Assembly: GCF_029338275.1 (NCBI RefSeq)
Contig: NZ_CP119789.1
Span: 2,418,001-2,482,000, forward strand
Length of the DNA: 64,000 bases
DNA from: Haloarcula ordinaria
Lineage (GTDB): Archaea; Halobacteriota; Halobacteria; Halobacteriales; Haloarculaceae
Direction of reading: 5' to 3'
The notes under the pieces are model-generated. The model was not told the origin of the DNA and did no database searches. It saw only the letters and a list, made by a program, of their open reading frames with translations. A program made the translations under genes and the position numbers. Shown here piece by piece: positions 25,644-35,027 of this stretch (position 1 is the first letter of the stretch; every line of letters begins with the position of its first letter).

Positions 25644-26495
25644 ATGTCCCTCCTCCCCTCGCGCGGTCCCGAGGCGAGCACCGCCCAGGACGGCGAACTC
25701 GAAATCGTCGGTGTCGACGAAGACGTCTCCGCTGTCATCGATGCGCTCTCCTCCGAGACGGCACGCAACATCCTCAATGCGGTGTACGACGACCCGGGCA
25801 CGCCGTCGGAGCTGGCGACCCGGCTCGACATGTCCATCCAGAAGGTCTCCTACCACCTCGAGAAACTCGAAGACGAGGACCTCATCGCCGTGGCCGGCAC
25901 CCGCTACTCCGAGAAAGGCCAGGAGATGAAGGTGTACCAGCCCCCGGAGGACCCGCTGGTGCTGTTCGTCGGGACTCGGGACCGAAAGCGGTCGCTGCGC
26001 TCGCTCGCGAAGCGGCTCGTCCCGGTCGTCGGGGTCCTCACGGCGGCCAGCGTCGCCGTCCAGGTCATCACCGAAGGCGTCCCGTTCGTGGGCCAGTCCG
26101 GCGGCGCCGACGGTGAGGAGTTCGCGAGCCAAAGCGACGGCGACGCCGGCGGGGACGCGTCACTCGCTACGTCGGAGCCCACGGCTGAACCGACGGCGAC
26201 GGCGAGCGGTGACGACGGCGGTGTCGGTATCGCCGAGGCGACGGAGACACAGACCCCGAGCGGCGGCGACGGTGGCGTCGGCATCGCCGAGGCGACGGAG
26301 ACACCGACACCGGCACCTGCCGAAGCCCCGCAAACGGCGGCCGAAGCGACGACGACCCCCACGGAGGTCGCCACCGAACTCGCCGAAATGTCCGGCGCCG
26401 CCGGCGGATTCGACGTCGCGCCGGGACTGGTGTTCTTCCTCGGTGGCCTGCTGGTGGTCGCCGTCGTCGCGGCCGTCTGGGCCTACGATACATGA
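25644..26495 (+). CDS. Membrane-anchored ArsR-type winged-helix protein
   Basis: This 283-aa protein combines an N-terminal ArsR-like HTH (residues about 28-95; NILNAVYDDPGTPSELATRLD, then YHLEKLEDEDLI) with a hydrophobic segment near 123-143, a Ser/Thr/Glu-rich low-complexity linker and a C-terminal helix (PGLVFFLGGLLVVAVVAAVW). The HTH end is probably cytoplasmic and the linker outside, as in other haloarchaeal one-component membrane regulators. The linker holds a tandem repeat of GGVGIAEATETxTP. It diverges from the helicase gene across 137 nt. Its targets are unknown. Confidence 0.82.
   Translation: MSLLPSRGPEASTAQDGELEIVGVDEDVSAVIDALSSETARNILNAVYDDPGTPSELATRLDMSIQKVSYHLEKLEDEDLIAVAGTRYSEKGQEMKVYQPPEDPLVLFVGTRDRKRSLRSLAKRLVPVVGVLTAASVAVQVITEGVPFVGQSGGADGEEFASQSDGDAGGDASLATSEPTAEPTATASGDDGGVGIAEATETQTPSGGDGGVGIAEATETPTPAPAEAPQTAAEATTTPTEVATELAEMSGAAGGFDVAPGLVFFLGGLLVVAVVAAVWAYDT
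26214..26312 (+). repeat. 54-bp tandem duplication inside the HTH membrane-protein linker
   Basis: The segment encoding DGGVGIAEATETQTP (26214-26258) is repeated 54 nt later (26268-26312) with synonymous changes. The central stretch, starting ATCGCCGAGGCG, is identical in both copies. Confidence 0.75.
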
Positions 26496-26760
26496 CGGTC
26501 GCTCAAAACGATATTTTACCGTAAGATGGGCTTTTGATACTCCCAACCCTACGCTTAGGTGCGCCGTCGACGGGGTCCGGAACCGCCGCCCTGGTGCCCC
26601 GGTCTCCGACGATGGCCACCCTGCCCGAGCCATCCAGTTCCACCCCCGGAACTACCCCTTCCCCCCTCCGCTGACGCTCCCGAACGGATCCCTGGCGTCC
26701 CGCCCGGTGTCTTCCCCCACGACACCAACGCCTTTCCTTGTCCGGTCGCTCTGTCCGGCC

Positions 26761-27525
26761 ATGCGACTCACGTTCCTCGGGACCGGGAGCGCGATGCCCA
26801 CCGGGACCCGTGCACAGAGCGGCTACCTGCTTTCGGCCGACGAGCAGTCGCTCCTCGTCGATTGCGGGAGCGGCGTCCTCTCGGCGCTCGCTCGGACCGA
26901 CGTCGGCTATGAAGGCGTCGACACCGTCCTCCTGAGCCACCACCATCTAGACCACGTCTCCGACATCGACGTGCTGCTGAAGGCCCGCTGGCTGGCGGGC
27001 GAGACGGACCTCACTATCGTCGGCCCCCCAGGAACGACGCAACTCGTCCGGGACATCCTCTCGGTCCACGAGTACATGCAGGACCGGCTCGACCTGACGC
27101 TTCGAGATATCGATGTGGGAGAGTTCTCGCTGGCAGGGTTCGCCGTCGAGGCGTTCGAGACGCGCCACTCCATGCAGTGTTTCGCCTATCGGCTCGCATC
27201 GGCCGACGGCGGGCCGACCGTGACTCTCAGCGGCGATTCGGAGGCGTTCACGGACCTCGTCGAGTTCGCGGACGGCTCGGCCGTCCTCGTCCACGACTGT
27301 TCGTTCCCCGACGACGTCGACGTCTCGAACCACCCGACGCCGTCCTCGCTCGGCGAGTCGCTCGCAGCCGCCGACGCCACTGTCGGTCGCGTGTATCTCA
27401 CCCACCTGTACCCGCACACCGAGGGCCGGCACGAGGAGATGCTGACCTCGCTCGAACGCCACTACGACGGCGACATCCGCTTCGCAGCGGACGGCCTGAC
27501 GCTCTCGGTCGCGGACGCCGCCTGA
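26761..27525 (+). CDS. MBL-fold metallohydrolase, RNase Z-like
   Basis: This 254-aa metallo-beta-lactamase-fold protein starts MRLTFLGTGSAMPTGTRAQSGYLL, the GTGxxxP opening typical of the RNase Z / arylsulfatase-like group. The metal motif HxHxDH is residues 60-65 (SHHHLDH); further ligands are HSMQCFAYRL, SGDSE and VYLTHLYPH. The ATG at 26761 was chosen because the longer frame from 26113 runs through the upstream gene. It may be tRNase Z-like or a small-molecule hydrolase; the flexible-arm insertion of true tRNase Z was not evident, so the latter is favoured. Confidence 0.85.
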   Translation: MRLTFLGTGSAMPTGTRAQSGYLLSADEQSLLVDCGSGVLSALARTDVGYEGVDTVLLSHHHLDHVSDIDVLLKARWLAGETDLTIVGPPGTTQLVRDILSVHEYMQDRLDLTLRDIDVGEFSLAGFAVEAFETRHSMQCFAYRLASADGGPTVTLSGDSEAFTDLVEFADGSAVLVHDCSFPDDVDVSNHPTPSSLGESLAAADATVGRVYLTHLYPHTEGRHEEMLTSLERHYDGDIRFAADGLTLSVADAA

Positions 27526-27529
27526 ACGC

Positions 27530-28689
27530 TCAGGCCCGGTCCAGCGTCACGTGGAAGGCCGCCCCGCCCGCCTCGCTGTCGGCGACGGTGAGACTCCCGC
27601 CATAGGACTCCGTGAGCGCCCGCACGAACCCGAGGCCAAAGCCGCTGCCGGAGCTGTCGGGCCCCTTGTGACCCATCTGGAATATCTCCTCGCGGACCGC
27701 CTCGTCGACGCCCTCGCCGTCGTCGGCGACGGTGACGACCACCTGCTCGGTCCCGCTCTCGGCGACCGTGATGCGGACTGTCACGTCGCCCTCGTTGTGG
27801 ACGGCGGCGTTAGAGACGATGTTGCGGAACACCGAGTCTAGCAGGTCGCCGCCGTACCCCGGTAGTCGGCGTCGTCTGGGTCGAACTCGACGGCGAGCGA
27901 CGGGTAGTTGGCCTCGATGTCGGCCGCGGTGTCGGCGAGAATCGGTCGGAGGGCCCGGGGCTCTGGTTCGTCCTGGGCTTCGAGCGACGAGACGAGGTCG
28001 CCGACCCGCTCGATGAGGTCGGCCGCGTTCCCGGCCGCCCGCTGTATCTTCTCGGCGTGCTCCGCGGTCTGGCCGTCGACGTCCTCGGCGACGACGTCGG
28101 CGAAGCCAGCGATGACTTGCAGTTCGTTGCCCAGGTCGTGGCGGAGCAGCCGGTCGTACAGCTCTATCAGTTCCTTCCGGCTCTCTAAGTCTTGCCGGGC
28201 GCGTTCGAGGCGTTCGCGCGAGCGGATGTTGCTGATCGCCGTCGCAGCGTGTGACGCGAGAATCGTCATCAGACGGCTGTGCTCGTCATCGAAAGGGTCA
28301 GCCGACGTCGAGCGGGTCTCCAGCACCGCGGTCACGTCGTCGCCCATCTTGGCCGGAACTGCGAGTGCGGCGGTGACGTCCGAGTCGGCGGTGACGCTGG
28401 CGGTCGAGCCCGATTCGACGACGACCGACCCGGTCTCGAGGGCGGCCAATGCGATATCGGACGGCTGCTCGCCCGGTTCGAAGTTGGGGTTCGTGCTGTG
28501 GGCCACCCGGGGCTCGCCGCCGTGGACGTCGACGAACGTCGAGTGTGAGAACCTGAACAGCACGGCCATCGCCTCCAGTGACAGTGAGACGACCTCCTCG
28601 ACGGTCGAACACTGGTTGAGCGCCTGGCCGTACTTGTTGAGGTCTGCGACCTGTCTCGCGAACTCGCGACTATCTTCCAGTGGCATCAT
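27530..28689 (-). pseudogene. GAF-domain sensor histidine kinase interrupted by a 1-nt frameshift
   Basis: Two adjacent frames make one kinase. The first (28689 to 27838) encodes a GAF-like sensor (residues about 25-165) and the H-box LLRHDLGNELQVI, but ends DYRGTAATC-stop. The second (27832 to 27530) carries the N-box FRNIVSNAAVHNEG, VADDGEGVD and the G2-box SGFGLGFVRALTESYGG. At about 27853-27858 the minus strand reads CCGGGGTACGGCGGC. One additional G in the GGGG run would restore RG-YGGDLLDSVFRNI without a stop. It is therefore either a recent loss or a homopolymer error. Its 3' end lies 4 nt from the opposing MBL gene. No partner response regulator is adjacent. Confidence 0.85.
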
Positions 28690-28806
28690 CTGAACCCTTG
28701 CCCTGTACCGTGGTTGACCGACCTTAGGACTCCCCCTAAATACTCGTTTGGATAGTTCTCGTCGTGCGAGAACGGCGACGTACGGCTGACTGTGCCGGCC
28801 AGAGGG

Positions 28807-29874
28807 TCAGTCGAGGCGGTATCGAAGCAGCGCCGCGACGCCGCCGAGGTTCGACAGCTGTTGGCCGGGAGCGAACTCGGCGGAGAAGACGGTCACCGAC
28901 CCGCCCTTCTGCTCGGTCGTCTCGATGAGGTGGTCGACGTCGACCTCCCAGTCGCCCTCGCCGGCACGCTCCAGTCTGAGACGCTCGTCCAGCACGAGCA
29001 AGGTCTCGATGGCACCGAAGTCGGCGGCCTTGGCGACTTCCTCGGGGCCGTACGCGGCCTCGCTACCCTCGCCGATTCGGGCCATCAGTTCGTCGATGAG
29101 GTCGGCCTCCTCGGCGATGCGGGTCTGTTGCTGGACGTCTTCGACGGCACCGCGCTTGAGCACCTCGTGGACGCCCCGGTCGCCGACGCTGGCCGTGTCG
29201 ACCACCGTCATCTGCTCGGCGATGTCGGGTATCTCCTCGCGGAAGTAGTCCAGCGCGTCCTGCTTGGTGAAGCCGGGCCCGGCGAGGATGTAGGCGTCGA
29301 CGTCCTGCCGGCGGACGACGTCGGCGAGTTCCGAGAACAGCTCTTTACGGGGCCGGGCGTACTCGCCCTTCCCGGTCGTCGACGTGATAGTGGCGCGCTC
29401 TTCGGTCCCGTACTGTGCGACGGTGTGGACGTGGGCCTCGCCCTCCTCGACAGTCACGATTGCGACGTCGGGGTTCTCGGCGGCCGCCTCGGCCTCTTCG
29501 AGGCGGTCGTTCTGGTCCGGCTTCCAGTGTTTCTCTATCTCCAGTTCGGTGTGTTCCTCGACGTTCAGCGTGTGGTGGAAGCCCAGCTGGTCCTCCCGCG
29601 AGCAGTCGACGATTTCGCCGCCGATACGCAGGCGGTTCGCGAACTTCGCGAACTCGACGTCGGTGACCTCAATCTCCAGCCACATGTGCTCGCGCTCGCC
29701 GCCCTTGTCACGGAGGTTGTCGTCGTTGCGCTGGATGCGCCGGGTCGTATCACCCGACACCAGGTCGCCCGGCTCGACAATATAGGAGAGGTGCCAGAGG
29801 TCGTCGAGCGTCTCGGGCACCACCTCGACGCGCTCGCGTCCCTCGGTGGTGGTCACCCGACTCTTGACTTGCAT
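28807..29874 (-). CDS. pelA: mRNA surveillance protein Pelota (Dom34)
   Basis: This 355-aa protein rescues stalled ribosomes together with aEF1A/ABCE1. Domain 1 (1-130, Sm-like) opens [16 protein letters not shown] and includes [20 protein letters not shown]. The central domain has [20 protein letters not shown], and the C-terminal L7Ae-like domain ends [35 protein letters not shown]. The ATG at 29874 is the family start; a 9-codon extension was rejected. Its 5' end faces the DUF4013 genes upstream on the same strand, and rqcH lies 1.9 kb further upstream, grouping two ribosome-quality-control factors. Confidence 0.95.
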   Translation of the reverse strand: MQVKSRVTTTEGRERVEVVPETLDDLWHLSYIVEPGDLVSGDTTRRIQRNDDNLRDKGGEREHMWLEIEVTDVEFAKFANRLRIGGEIVDCSREDQLGFHHTLNVEEHTELEIEKHWKPDQNDRLEEAEAAAENPDVAIVTVEEGEAHVHTVAQYGTEERATITSTTGKGEYARPRKELFSELADVVRRQDVDAYILAGPGFTKQDALDYFREEIPDIAEQMTVVDTASVGDRGVHEVLKRGAVEDVQQQTRIAEEADLIDELMARIGEGSEAAYGPEEVAKAADFGAIETLLVLDERLRLERAGEGDWEVDVDHLIETTEQKGGSVTVFSAEFAPGQQLSNLGGVAALLRYRLD

Positions 29875-29913
29875 GGGAGTGGGTCCGCCGTAGTGACACA
29901 AGTGCCCTGCTAT

Positions 29914-30636
29914 TCAGACTGCCGGCTGGCCGGTGGCGGACTCCTCGGACTGTTCGTCGGGGAGGGGCACCGACTCGATGCCCCGACCGATAGCGTAGGC
30001 ACTGGCGATGTTGCCGTAGAAGGTGACGAACGGGACCAGCACGAGGCCGAGGACCGTGATGGCGACAGCGCCCGCGACGATCTGTGCGATGACGCCGATG
30101 ACGATGGCGATGAGCCACGCGACCGCGTAGTCACCGTCAGTTCCGATTCGCCGGAGCAGCGACGGCGAGAACGCCGCCCCGAACGACCCCGTCCGGGCGA
30201 ACGCCGCGATGGCCGCAGGGAAGAGGTAGACGGCGGCGAGGAGCGTAATGAGACCCACTGCGGCGGTCGCGAGCGCCAGCAACACCCCCAGGACGGCCAC
30301 GGAGTTCCCGCCGGTGCCACCGACGCTCGTCCCGACGCCGACCGGGAGTATCCAGGCCAGCACGCCGACCGTGATGACGATTGCCGGGACGAGGAAGTAC
30401 ACCAGCGAGATGGCGAACGCCAGGACGCCGTCGACGAGCAGCTCGCCCCACTCGTCGAACACCGGCGGCAGTTCGTCGTCGCCCGCAGCCACCTGCCGGA
30501 TGACTCTGACGAGATAGCCGTACACGAACAGCGTCGGGATGAAAAAGACGCCCAGGAGGCTCAGGACGCCGCCGATGAGGATGGTCTCGACGTTCTGTTC
30601 CCCCTTCCACGGGAATCTGAGTGCGTCTTCTAACTT
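29914..30636 (-). CDS. DUF4013 membrane protein with an apparently lost start codon
   Basis: This is a polytopic membrane protein (five to six helices) paralogous to the neighbour at 30810-31511; both share the motif FDEWGELLxDG and end TGQPAV/TAGQPAV. Similarity begins with LEDALRFPWKG (30633 down), matching FQEAINYPRNG of the paralogue, but the codon aligning with the paralogue's ATG is AAG (30636-30634). No ATG, GTG or TTG exists in frame between the upstream stop (30702-30700) and a GTG at 30525. The likely causes are an ATG-to-AAG mutation, or truncation to the internal GTG at 30525 (203 aa). I set the boundary at the homology edge; expression is uncertain. Confidence 0.65.
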   Translation of the reverse strand, partial: KLEDALRFPWKGEQNVETILIGGVLSLLGVFFIPTLFVYGYLVRVIRQVAAGDDELPPVFDEWGELLVDGVLAFAISLVYFLVPAIVITVGVLAWILPVGVGTSVGGTGGNSVAVLGVLLALATAAVGLITLLAAVYLFPAAIAAFARTGSFGAAFSPSLLRRIGTDGDYAVAWLIAIVIGVIAQIVAGAVAITVLGLVLVPFVTFYGNIASAYAIGRGIESVPLPDEQSEESATGQPAV

Positions 30637-30809
30637 GGTTCTCTGGTACTGTCGCGACCGTTCGGAGCGGCAGGCGACGGACAGCGGTTTGTGACAGTAT
30701 CACACGAGGGTTCGCCGAGCGCGAACATAAAGATTCGCCAACAGGAATAGCGATAGGCTCGAAGCGTCGAATCTAGGAGTGAAAAGTGGGCGCGGTAAAC
30801 AGCCGGTTC

Positions 30810-31511
30810 TCAGACGGCGGGTTGTCCGGCCGTCGAGTCGGGTCCCTCTTCCATGGCGGGCATCTCACGGACGGCCTCACCGATGGCGTGGGTGCCGGCC
30901 AGGTTCGCGTAGAAGGACACGAACGGGGCGAGGATGACACCGATGACCACGGCGTTCAGCACGCCGATGACGATCCCGGCCAGGAAGCTGATACCGAACG
31001 CGACGAGCCAGCCAGTCGCGTAGGTCCGGCTGAACAGGAGCGGGCGGAGTTCGGCAACCGAGAACGCCGCACCGAGGCGGTCCTCACGGGCGAAGGCCAC
31101 GACTGCGGCCGGGAGCACGTACGCCAGCGCCAGCGAGACGACGAACAGGACGAGCGACGTCACGAGGAAGATGAGCCCCGCGGCGAGGCCGCCGGCCGCG
31201 CTGTCGCCGCCGAGTCCGATGGACGCCCCACTCGCAATCACCGCCACGGTGGCGATGAGTGCGGGGATGAGCGCGTACACGAACCCGATGGCGAACACTT
31301 GCAGCCCGTCGGTGAGCAACTCGCCCCACTCGTCGAACTCCGGCAGTTCCTCTTCGCCGTCCATGACCATCCGGAGGGCCCGGAGGATGTAGCCGAGGAC
31401 GAGGAACGCCGGGACGAGCAGGAAACTAAAGAGCAGCAGGAGGCCGCCGATAGCGAGGTTCTTTATCGCGCTGTCGCCGTTACGTGGGTAGTTTATGGCT
31501 TCTTGAAACAT
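30810..31511 (-). CDS. DUF4013 membrane protein
   Basis: This 233-aa integral membrane protein begins MFQEAINYPRNGDSAIKNLAIGG, followed by long hydrophobic segments (LLLLFSFLLVPAFLVLGYIL; VYALIPALIATVAVIA; two further pairs). DUF4013 proteins are abundant in haloarchaea and of unknown function. It is the intact paralogue of the downstream gene and probably arose with it by tandem duplication. The region upstream (31512-31774) is AT-rich with several possible TATA boxes (e.g. near 31605-31620). No signal peptide or enzymatic motif was seen. Confidence 0.85.
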   Translation of the reverse strand: MFQEAINYPRNGDSAIKNLAIGGLLLLFSFLLVPAFLVLGYILRALRMVMDGEEELPEFDEWGELLTDGLQVFAIGFVYALIPALIATVAVIASGASIGLGGDSAAGGLAAGLIFLVTSLVLFVVSLALAYVLPAAVVAFAREDRLGAAFSVAELRPLLFSRTYATGWLVAFGISFLAGIVIGVLNAVVIGVILAPFVSFYANLAGTHAIGEAVREMPAMEEGPDSTAGQPAV

Positions 31512-31774
31512 CGTGTCCCTCCAGTGGGGTGCGATACCCGGGGAACTGGACCCAGACGGCCACAGCAGTCACCTCGTGGTATCTTCGTTATCCTAGTACT
31601 ACCAACAAGTATATAACCGTACGTATCAGATGCGTATTACTATCACGCTACGGAGTATCTCGCGGGTTCCCGGGACGTAGGGTTCATCGTAGCCGGTCGG
31701 ACCGAAGAAGCCGTCCGGCCGGTAGTGTTCGATACTCCCGAGAGCGAATCGCTGAACGACGACGAGACTCCTTT

Positions 31775-33904
31775 TCAGTCGTCGACCATCCGACTGCCGC
31801 CCGGTGGCAAGAACTCCTGGATACGGTCGGGACTGGCGACCTTCCGGACGAACGTCTCGTCCGCGAACCGCGTCTTGAACTCCCGGTAGAGCCGTTTCGC
31901 GATGTCGTTTTGCGCGTACTGGCCGGGTTCGACGGTGATGCTCGTCGCCACCTGCGGGCGGACGGCAGTCGGCGGGCCGCCGACGACGCGCGTCTCGTCC
32001 TCGCAGGTGATGCCGACGGCGACGCCGACCTCGGTGTCCTCGAAGTACGTCCGGTCGCCCCGGATGGCGAACCCGCCTTTCTCCAGGTACTCCCCGCTCT
32101 CCGGCGTCTTCGACACCTGGTCTTTCTCGACCATGTAGACGTCCCCGGCGAACTTCCCGTCCTTCCAGACCGAGGAGTACGAGACGGCGAACTGCGCGGC
32201 CTCCTCGAGCGAGGACTGCGGGAAGTCGACGTCTTTCGAGGGCTCGCTCGGGCCCGTGGCTTTCAGGACGGTCACCGGTCCGCCGTGCGCCTGCGCGTGG
32301 AAGAACTTGTCGCCACGCTCGAGGTACTTCTTGACGAGTTGCTCGTTCTCGTCGGCGTCCCGACCGCCGATGACGAGGAAGCCGTCCGATGTGTGGAACC
32401 AGCGGAACTGCTCGTACCACTGCTCGGTCTGGCGGATCGGTATCGAGGGTTCGGCGAGCCAGTCGGTCGGCTCGTCGTCGGTCTCGGTCTCCGGTGCCTC
32501 GTCCTCGCCGTCGTCTTCTTCCCAGCTGTCACGGCGTTCCTTGACGTCGGCCAGGTCCTCGCGCGTGTCCTCGATGGCGGCCATCGCGCCCTCTTTTTTC
32601 GATTCGATGCGTTTCGCCTCCTTGTAGAGGCGGTCGGCGTTCTTCTCGACGCCCATCGACGCGTCCACGGTCACGCGCGTGTCGTCGACCGCCAGCGTGA
32701 CCGTCCCCTCGCTGCCGTCGACGTCGACGACGGCTTCCGCGGCCGGGATGCCTCTGTCCGCGCCTTCGCGGAAGGTGTCGCGTATCTCGTCCCACGGCAC
32801 GTCCTCCGCTCTGGCCCCCTGCACGGTCGAGATGACGTCGTCCACCAGGTCGTAGCGGGCGTACAGTAACTCGGCTTTCTCCCGTTCGGCCTCGGCGTCG
32901 GCCTCGAAGTCCTCGATGGCCTGCTCCTGCTGGCGGATGATGTGCTCGTGTTTCTGAATCTCGCTCTCGAAGTCGGGCCGTTTCGTCTCGCCGCCCTCGA
33001 CCTCGCTCTCCCGCTGGACGTGGTAGAAGTAGTCGTCCAGCGCCGCGTTGAACGAGTCGAAGCGCTCGCTGTAGAGCGCTTCGTACTCTTCGAGCGGGAC
33101 CGGCGTGACGTCGACGCGGCGGCGCGACTCCTCGTCGTCTCCCTCCCCGGTCGACTCGTAGTAGACGCGGGGGTCGAGATTCCCCTCTCTGAGCTGGGTC
33201 GCGAGGTCCGTGACGACCTCGTAGAGGCGCTCGAACTGCTCGTCGGTGACCGTCTCGATGTCGACGTTGTACTCGATGCCCGCCCGCGAACACAGTTCCT
33301 CCCCGTAGAGGCCGCCGAAGTTGAGCTGCGTCGCCAGCGTCCGGACGAGGTCGGCGTCCGAGTCCTCGATTCGAGCCACGAACCCCTCGTAATCGACGGT
33401 GAGCGGGTTGAACCGTGCCGAGGGGAACTCGTAGGGCGCGCCGGGCGCGACCGTCCGTGACTTCAGGCGCACCGTCTCCAGTGAGTCGACGACCTCGCCG
33501 TGTTCGTCCAGGACGGCAACGTTGCCGTCGCCGAACAGCTCCGCGACGATGGTCGTCGACCCGTCCGCCCGGTCGAACTCCAGTTCGATGATGCGGTCGA
33601 ACTCGAACTGCTCGACGCGGACGAGGTCGGCCCCGGACAGTCGGTTGCGCAGCATCATCGCGAAGTCCGGTGGCCGGCCTGGCGCGTCGGGGACGTGGTC
33701 GGCCGCGACGACGTGGGCCCGCTTGACCTCGCCGAGTTCGATGACGAACTCCACCCGCCCGCGGTCGAAATCCCGCATCTTGAGCCTGACGAGGTCGTCG
33801 TCGGCGTAGAGGTACGCCTTGTCGAGTTTCGCGCCCTCGTAGGCCCCGAGTTCCGTCTCGAGCGCCGCGAGGTCGACGCTCGTCAGCTCCCGCTTGTGGT
33901 CCAT
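31775..33904 (-). CDS. rqcH: Archaeal RqcH/NEMF (Rqc2) ribosome quality-control factor
   Basis: This 709-aa NFACT protein binds peptidyl-tRNA on stalled 50S subunits. The NFACT-N domain includes LRNRLSGADLVRVEQFEFDRIIELEF, whose FDR matches the Asp-Arg motif needed for tRNA recruitment in Rqc2/RqcH. A helix-hairpin region and long coiled coil follow (residues about 260-460, e.g. KHEHIIRQQEQAIEDFEADAE). The NFACT-R (DUF814) domain reads RWFHTSDGFLVIGGRDADENEQLVKKYL, then FFHAQAHGGP. The start at 33904 (MDHKRELTSVD) is the family start. An acidic Glu/Asp insertion precedes NFACT-R. It is separated from pelA by two DUF4013 genes on the same strand. Confidence 0.93.
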   Translation of the reverse strand: MDHKRELTSVDLAALETELGAYEGAKLDKAYLYADDDLVRLKMRDFDRGRVEFVIELGEVKRAHVVAADHVPDAPGRPPDFAMMLRNRLSGADLVRVEQFEFDRIIELEFDRADGSTTIVAELFGDGNVAVLDEHGEVVDSLETVRLKSRTVAPGAPYEFPSARFNPLTVDYEGFVARIEDSDADLVRTLATQLNFGGLYGEELCSRAGIEYNVDIETVTDEQFERLYEVVTDLATQLREGNLDPRVYYESTGEGDDEESRRRVDVTPVPLEEYEALYSERFDSFNAALDDYFYHVQRESEVEGGETKRPDFESEIQKHEHIIRQQEQAIEDFEADAEAEREKAELLYARYDLVDDVISTVQGARAEDVPWDEIRDTFREGADRGIPAAEAVVDVDGSEGTVTLAVDDTRVTVDASMGVEKNADRLYKEAKRIESKKEGAMAAIEDTREDLADVKERRDSWEEDDGEDEAPETETDDEPTDWLAEPSIPIRQTEQWYEQFRWFHTSDGFLVIGGRDADENEQLVKKYLERGDKFFHAQAHGGPVTVLKATGPSEPSKDVDFPQSSLEEAAQFAVSYSSVWKDGKFAGDVYMVEKDQVSKTPESGEYLEKGGFAIRGDRTYFEDTEVGVAVGITCEDETRVVGGPPTAVRPQVATSITVEPGQYAQNDIAKRLYREFKTRFADETFVRKVASPDRIQEFLPPGGSRMVDD

Positions 33905-33941
33905 GTCGGTGGCTGACGGCCGCGACGCAAAGGCGTTCCGT

Positions 33942-34973
33942 TCAGCGCCGGGCGATGTCGCCCGCGACGTCGAGCCCACTGCCTACTGCCGCGTGGATGC
34001 GGCCCTCCCCCGCGACCCAGTCACCGGCGAAGAAGAGGTCGTGGTCGACGCCGCTAGCGAGGGTCTCGTGTTCGATTTCGCCCTCCGGTTGTGAGTAGCG
34101 CCAGTGCTGGTAGTCGGTCCAGTCGGGGTCCCGGACGCGGTCGTCGTCGACGAGCGAAGCGGCCCGGTCGGCGATGGTCTCGAGCATCTCGTCCGGCCGA
34201 ACGTCGTAGTTCGCGATCGACCACGGCTGGTTCATCTGGACGATGAGGAGACTCTCACCGTCCGGCACGTGGCCTGGCTTGCACTCTTCACGCGAGAGCC
34301 AGCCGATATCGTGGTCTTTGTCCGTGTTCACCGCGCCGTACCACGGCATGTCGAGTTCGAACGGGTAGTGCAGGACGCCGGTGACGACTGTCCGATAGGG
34401 GACCGACGCGATGGCCTGTCTGAGCGCGCGACGGTCGTCGTGGTCCCAGGCCGCCTGACCCAGCAGGTCGGCAGTCTGTGGCGCAGGCGGGGTCAGGAGG
34501 ACGGCGTCGAATGCCCCGTGGTCGTGGCCCTCGTCGTCGACGACCCGCCAGCTGTCGGCGTGCCGGTCCAGCGTCTCGACCCTGACTTCGTTGTGGACCT
34601 CGGCGTCCGTCGCGGCGAACAGCCGTTTCGCGAGTTGCGTGATACCGGCCTCGTAGGTCCACTTGTGCGCGTCGGCGTCCCGCCCCTCGCCGAGGTCGCC
34701 AGCCGCATCGAAGACGTACACCGGCTCTTCGATGTCCACGAGACCGTCGGTGGGCAGCTGCTCGGTCACGAGGTCCGTCACCCGGTCGTCGCTCGGTTTG
34801 AGGTAGTTCGCGCCGTACTCGTAGACGCAGTCGTTCTTCCGCCGCGTCGCCGCGCGCCCGCAGACGCCCCGGCTCTTCTCGAAGACGGTGACTTCGACGG
34901 GGTCGCCACGGAGTGCGTACGTCGCCGCGGCGCCGGCCGCTCCTGCGCCGACGACTGCCACCTGTTCGGTCAT
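33942..34973 (-). CDS. FAD-dependent NAD(P)-binding oxidoreductase (renalase/amine-oxidase-like)
   Basis: This 343-aa flavoprotein has the dinucleotide-binding motif VAVVGAGAAGAAATYAL at residues 5-21 and the FEKSRGVCGRAATRR segment characteristic of renalase-like amine oxidases. FFAGDWVAGEGRIHAAVGSGLDVA closes the FAD site. Renalases oxidise isomeric dihydro-NAD(P) species; amine oxidation is the alternative. The ATG at 34973 gives the Rossmann motif its normal position. It lies 37 nt upstream of rqcH on the same strand, so the two may be co-transcribed. Confidence 0.88.
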   Translation of the reverse strand: MTEQVAVVGAGAAGAAATYALRGDPVEVTVFEKSRGVCGRAATRRKNDCVYEYGANYLKPSDDRVTDLVTEQLPTDGLVDIEEPVYVFDAAGDLGEGRDADAHKWTYEAGITQLAKRLFAATDAEVHNEVRVETLDRHADSWRVVDDEGHDHGAFDAVLLTPPAPQTADLLGQAAWDHDDRRALRQAIASVPYRTVVTGVLHYPFELDMPWYGAVNTDKDHDIGWLSREECKPGHVPDGESLLIVQMNQPWSIANYDVRPDEMLETIADRAASLVDDDRVRDPDWTDYQHWRYSQPEGEIEHETLASGVDHDLFFAGDWVAGEGRIHAAVGSGLDVAGDIARR

Positions 34974-35027
34974 ATCGATTGACACACGGGCGGCGAGTAA
35001 AAAGCCATCCCCACACACGTCAGGGGG

